Source: Periconia sp. R9002 (Eukaryota; Ascomycota; Dothideomycetes; Pleosporales; Periconiaceae). Taken from it: a stretch of 10,968 nt of DNA. The DNA is taken from positions 3,838 to 14,805 of the forward strand of contig JAMAHW010000219.1 in NCBI GenBank assembly GCA_023627715.1. Reading direction: 5' to 3'. A program made the position numbers and the translations under genes. Positions 8,159-10,968 of this stretch are shown here, piece by piece. The first letter of the stretch is position 1, and each line of letters starts with the position of its first letter. Below the pieces are notes generated by a model. The model was not told the DNA's origin, did not search any database, and was given only the letters and a program-made list of their open reading frames with translations.

Positions 8159-8304
8159 ACTATTCTTTCTTTACAGTCACATAAGCATAACTATCAGCAT
8201 GCTGTATGTATTACTCTATTACTACTACCCTACAGAATGTTTTAAAATGTAACTACCCCGTTAGAAGAACTATCCAGCCAACCATGAACCTATCTCTATC
8301 ATGT

Positions 8305-10443
8305 TCACCTCGCACCCCTTACTTTTAGTAGCTTCACCACCGCCTCCCTGCCTCTCAGTGAAAACGAAGCCGCCCGGAGTGCGTTGCCGTAGGGTCCACC
8401 CTGTGCGCTGCCATAGAATCCACCCTGTATATTAACGTCGGCGCCCGCATCGAGCAGTTTCTTCACCACCGCCTCGTGGCCTCCGTTTAAAGCCGCCCGG
8501 AGTGCGTTGCCATAGAATCCACCCTGCGTATTAACATTGGCGCCCGCGTCGAGTAGCATCATTAACACCACGACGTAGCCTTTGTATGAGGCCGCCTCAA
8601 GTGCGCTGCCATAGAATCCACCCTGTATATTAACGTCGGCGCCCTTGTCAAGCAGTATCTTTACCACCCTTATATGGTTTTGGTATGAAGCTGCGTAGAG
8701 TGCGTTATTAGACTCTCCACCTTGCTTGTTGACGTCGGCGCCCGCATCGAGCAGTATCTTCACCACCGCCTCGTGGCCTCCGTTTGAAGCCGCCTGGAGT
8801 GCGTTGCCGTAGAATCCACCGTGCGTATTAACATTGGCGCCCGCGTCGAGTAGCATCTTCACTACCGTATTATGGCCTCCGTTTGAAGCCCCGTAGAGTG
8901 CATTACTATACTCTCCACCCTGCGCATTGACATCGGCGCCCGCGTCGAGTAGCATCTTGACAGTGGCTTCGTACCCTCCAGATGACACCCTCTGGAGCGT
9001 ATTGACGTCGCAATTCTTTTCGAGAAGCATACGCACCACCATCCATTGGCCTTCGGCGAAAGCCTGCTGAAGCGTATTAATATGCTCTAGGATCCATGGC
9101 CCCACTTTCCTGTTTTTGGTAGCAGCCTCGATCACCTCTGTCATCCTGCCTTCGCTTCTACGTTGTTGAACAAGAAGGGTGATGACGTCTTTCCCACTTG
9201 CCTCGTTTCCTGAAGCAGCTTTAATCACCTCCTGTGTCACGTTGACTTCGTTTCCGCGTTGCTGAAGAAGAAGGGCGATGACGTCTTTCCCACTTACTGC
9301 GTTCCCTGCAGCAGCTTTGATCATATCTTCTGATAGCGGTACCCCTAATCCTCGTCGCATTAGGAAGTTGCCTACTTCAGTTGCGTCAGATTCTTTCAGA
9401 AGTTGACAGAAAAAGGAAGCATCCCGGGAAACAACATCCTCTATAAGCTCCGAAACTGTCTTGTAAGAAATGTCTGACGGTCCAAACAAGAATGAAGCAG
9501 TGTTCCGGACCACCTCTTCATCACTTATTCCATAGTCTGGACGTAGACTAGTGATACCCTGTGTGTCGGAAGATATGCCAAGTAAGGCGTAGACATTGTC
9601 TCGAGGTTCAGTCGCGTAGCTCTCCTTAAACTTTAACAGAAGATTGAACAGGCTTCTACTTCCGTTCCACCATGACTCTTCTCTTAAGCTGCCAGGCATG
9701 ATGTCTAAGACAGCTTGGCAATGATTCTCCGGTTTTATGTTCATCAATTTTGGTGCAAGGGTAAAAGTGTGTGCCTTTATAGACTTGGTACCACACCAGA
9801 CTCTTGCCCGTTTTGCATTAGCAACTTCTTGTAAGATCCAGACTCTCCGAAACCAGGGTCTTTGAAAAAGCAATTCCAGACCTTTTCGCGGATTTCTATT
9901 AGGACTTTGAGGGAGAGATAGCCAGAGCTGGGTCCAGCGCGTAAGATCCCAGTTCCTGTGTGAGTACATCGAGCTATACTCTTCAAGCTGGCTGAGAGAA
10001 TCCATAACTATGGCAGTTTCGTCCGTCGCTCCGCCTAACCATACGATTACCTCCTCCGCTTGCGAATAGATCTTGCACATGTGTTCGACTTGGTGTCTCC
10101 GTTCGACTGGGTTTTCTTGATCGATACAAATGGCGTCGATCCAGAGTACCTGATCTACACCTTTCAAACGAAGATTTTGCAGGGCCATATACAAATTGCT
10201 CGTAACACCAAGTTTCTTCCCATCTACCATCACATGTGAGGTCTTTTCGGTGCCGCCCCAAGTATATGATAAAGCGTGATAGGGAACTGTATCAGCGGCG
10301 TCGAGGTAGGGAACCGTATCAGCACTGTCGAGGTAGACCTGATGCAACAGACACTCGATGTTTGGCCCTTGGCCCTGTCGGAGCTGTAAGACTCGGAATG
10401 CGGGTCGCTCGAGATCAAGTGGTGTGTAGCTGAAGGCTTGCAT
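8305..10443 (-). CDS. HET-domain / ankyrin-repeat protein (712 aa)
   Basis: A single uninterrupted frame. The start ATG has A at -3 and begins MQAFSYTPLD. The HET domain (about residues 55-206) shows all its hallmarks: YHALSYTWGG (55-64), VLWIDAICIDQ (99-109), EEVIVWLGG (130-138) and RPWFRRVWILQE (195-206). RDNVYALLGI (281-290), typical of the region after HET, follows. HET domains, distant relatives of TIR, trigger cell death in fungal vegetative incompatibility. Residues about 371-455 are ankyrin-like short repeats (MIKAAAGNAVSGKDVIALLL, EVIKAASGNEASGKDVITLL). Residues about 456-712 are ankyrin repeats, most exactly 33 residues long (GGFYGNALQAASNGGHEAVV, then LLDAGADVN), which probably sense a ligand. 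No NACHT or NB-ARC NTPase, signal peptide or membrane segment is present, so a cytosolic protein is expected. Oddities are a 9-residue tandem duplication just before the HET core and a rearranged last repeat. Inverted 29-bp repeats flank the gene. It appears intact and free of RIP stops. The domain call is firm; the role in incompatibility is inference. Confidence 0.93.
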   Translation of the reverse strand: MQAFSYTPLDLERPAFRVLQLRQGQGPNIECLLHQVYLDSADTVPYLDAADTVPYHALSYTWGGTEKTSHVMVDGKKLGVTSNLYMALQNLRLKGVDQVLWIDAICIDQENPVERRHQVEHMCKIYSQAEEVIVWLGGATDETAIVMDSLSQLEEYSSMYSHRNWDLTRWTQLWLSLPQSPNRNPRKGLELLFQRPWFRRVWILQEVANAKRARVWCGTKSIKAHTFTLAPKLMNIKPENHCQAVLDIMPGSLREESWWNGSRSLFNLLLKFKESYATEPRDNVYALLGISSDTQGITSLRPDYGISDEEVVRNTASFLFGPSDISYKTVSELIEDVVSRDASFFCQLLKESDATEVGNFLMRRGLGVPLSEDMIKAAAGNAVSGKDVIALLLQQRGNEVNVTQEVIKAASGNEASGKDVITLLVQQRRSEGRMTEVIEAATKNRKVGPWILEHINTLQQAFAEGQWMVVRMLLEKNCDVNTLQRVSSGGYEATVKMLLDAGADVNAQGGEYSNALYGASNGGHNTVVKMLLDAGANVNTHGGFYGNALQAASNGGHEAVVKILLDAGADVNKQGGESNNALYAASYQNHIRVVKILLDKGADVNIQGGFYGSALEAASYKGYVVVLMMLLDAGANVNTQGGFYGNALRAALNGGHEAVVKKLLDAGADVNIQGGFYGSAQGGPYGNALRAASFSLRGREAVVKLLKVRGAR
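8308..9003 (-). repeat. Array of 99-bp ankyrin-encoding repeats
   Basis: Residues 481-712 contain one shortened unit (481-508), then five units of exactly 33 residues (509-541, 542-574, 575-607, 608-640, 641-673) and a rearranged last unit (674-712). The consensus runs GGFYGNAL.AAS.GGHEAVV and then K.LLDAGADVN.Q. Units 542-574 and 641-673 are especially close. Variable residues cluster at the start of each unit and in the middle helix region. Confidence 0.9.
8380..8427 (-). repeat. 24-bp tandem duplication in the last ankyrin unit
   Basis: Residues 673-688 read QGGFYGSA followed by QGGPYGNA, a duplication of the first eight residues of the ankyrin unit. It makes the last unit out of register with the rest. 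The following FSLRGREAVV also carries two extra residues compared with the NGGHEAVV of other units. Confidence 0.75.
9079..9333 (-). repeat. Ankyrin-like short repeats between HET and the ankyrin array
   Basis: Residues about 371-455 contain two clear units and one degenerate unit of 31-32 residues: MIKAAAGNAVSGKDVIALLLQ, EVIKAASGNEASGKDVITLLV and EVIEAATKNRKVGPWILEHI. This repeat type, with a pattern like EV.KAAAGN..SGK.V..LLL, is familiar from fungal NACHT and ankyrin proteins. Here it directly joins the HET part to the canonical ankyrin repeats. Confidence 0.7.
10279..10332 (-). repeat. 27-bp tandem duplication within the HET coding region
   Basis: Residues 38-55 read LDSADTVPY followed by LDAADTVPY, directly before HALSYTWGG. 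The DNA units are 27 bp and differ at only a few positions. The duplication is in frame and adds nine residues at the entrance of the HET domain. It looks recent because the two units are so similar. Confidence 0.85.
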
Positions 10444-10848
10444 CTTTACAAATCTTTAAAGAGTTCAGCTGTTAGCGAGCAACCTCAAGGCTGTCAGAGC
10501 GGAGGTCTTGGAAATTCCCCACTCTAATAGCGTAGCATTACGAACATTGAAGGGATTCTGAGAGATAAACACATACCAAACTCTCTGATATTTAGAATAG
10601 GTGCCGACTGCATCTCCCGAGTTGTCTGACAATGTCTTTGTTAAAGGCTGACCGGCGCAAGGCAGAAGCGCCGAAGGGCGGCGAAGCTAAAGGCGCAAGC
10701 GACCTTATGTGGTAGTGCAAGGCTAAGTCGCTGCAAGACGCCCGCAGATGCACAACATCTCTAGAGATGAGAAGCCATACAATATTTTAATGTCCGCTTA
10801 TCTCGCTGGAGGTAATGACCAATGTAAAGTAACAAGCTATGGCCAGAA
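10444..10848. other. Upstream region of the HET-ankyrin gene
   Basis: No gene is supported. This should hold the promoter and 5' leader of the HET-ankyrin gene, which is transcribed leftward from here. A purine/GC-rich block at 10650-10735 has the direct repeat GGCGCAAG (10654 and 10692) and two possible stem-loops (CGGCGC/GCGCCG at 10653-10673; AGCGAC/GTCGCT at 10698-10732). A perfect 14-bp palindrome, CATCTCTAGAGATG, is at 10756-10769. I see no clear TATA box placed with confidence. Confidence 0.45.
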
Positions 10849-10903
10849 TTGCCACCATGAGCTAGAGGCATGGCCGACCCGCACCCGCCCAGACCTTGTC
10901 CTA
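10849..10903 (-). repeat. Dispersed 50-bp repeat, copy C
   Basis: The 29-bp core at 10870-10898 is the exact reverse complement of copy B (8101-8129) and matches 25 of 29 bases of copy A (1933-1961). TTGCCACCA starts the shared flank at 10849 and GACCTTGTCCT ends it. The core lies 427 bp upstream of the HET-ankyrin start codon, so copies B and C bracket that gene. Confidence 0.85.
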
Positions 10904-10968
10904 GAGGCGATAATTTTGCGACTCCATCGCATACAGGAGATGGCGGTTGCTGTTAGCATAAGATATGG

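Larger units (their letters stand above)
7998..8304. other. Intergenic region 3' of the HET-ankyrin gene
   Basis: The region holds repeat copy B and a 16-bp palindrome, both listed separately. No gene is supported. The plus-strand open frame at 8007-8252 simply runs through the repeat. The transcript end of the HET-ankyrin gene should lie in the AT-rich part at about 8160-8300, but no unambiguous polyadenylation signal stands out. Confidence 0.4.

Noticed and set aside
8101..10898. Classic DNA transposon carrying the HET gene
   Set aside because: The inverted repeats are short and internal to diverged flanks, no target-site duplication was found, and no transposase is present. Only the inverted-repeat observation is retained.
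1..10968. CRISPR arrays, bacterial operons, tRNA or rRNA genes
   Set aside because: No regularly spaced repeats of CRISPR type, no tRNA-like A/B boxes and no rRNA-like blocks were seen. All gene evidence points to a fungus.

Overview
The window looks like gene-poor, repeat-bearing nuclear DNA of a filamentous ascomycete (Pezizomycotina). The evidence is a HET-domain plus ankyrin-repeat protein, a fungal-type SAM domain, a fungal TPR-protein remnant, short (51-58 bp) introns with CTAA-type branch sites, and decayed repeat genes whose stops look like C-to-T changes at CpA, the usual trace of repeat-induced point mutation (RIP). A Dothideomycete/Pleosporales origin is my guess from remembered similarity of the decayed gene family; the sequence does not prove it. 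Only two stretches look like intact coding sequence: about 2.1 kb for the HET-ankyrin gene and 0.25 kb for the SAM ORF.

Left part (1-3600). The window opens with a block made almost only of G and C. After about 1.4 kb with nothing recognisable comes the 3' end of a TPR protein (1453-1776, +). A 50-bp dispersed repeat (copy A) follows. Then comes a nearly full-length but dead gene on the minus strand (2135 to about 3600), with two recognisable introns, about nine in-frame stops and an intact-looking C-terminus. Its core resembles the PD-(D/E)XK/Uma2-like nuclease pattern.

Middle part (3600-8000). About 2.8 kb has no supported gene. A 74-bp inverted-repeat structure lies upstream of a clean 83-codon ORF (6624-6875, +) encoding a lone SAM domain like the N-terminus of fungal SAM-HMG proteins, but without the HMG box. 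Facing it tail to tail is a second, truncated and more diverged copy of the dead nuclease-like family (about 7027-7997, -). The SAM ORF sits where the missing 3' third of that copy would have been.

Right part (8000-10968). One intact single-exon gene on the minus strand (8305-10443) encodes a 712-residue HET-ankyrin protein, a candidate incompatibility or immune-like cell-death factor. It has no central NTPase. It carries a set of ankyrin-like short repeats and about seven strikingly similar 33-residue ankyrin repeats. The gene is bracketed by a perfectly conserved 29-bp repeat in inverted orientation (8101-8129 and 10870-10898), related to copy A. Taken together, the window reads as an accessory island of recognition-type modules (TPR remnant, SAM, HET-ANK) embedded in RIP-damaged repeats. 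The association and the mobility suggestion are inference.
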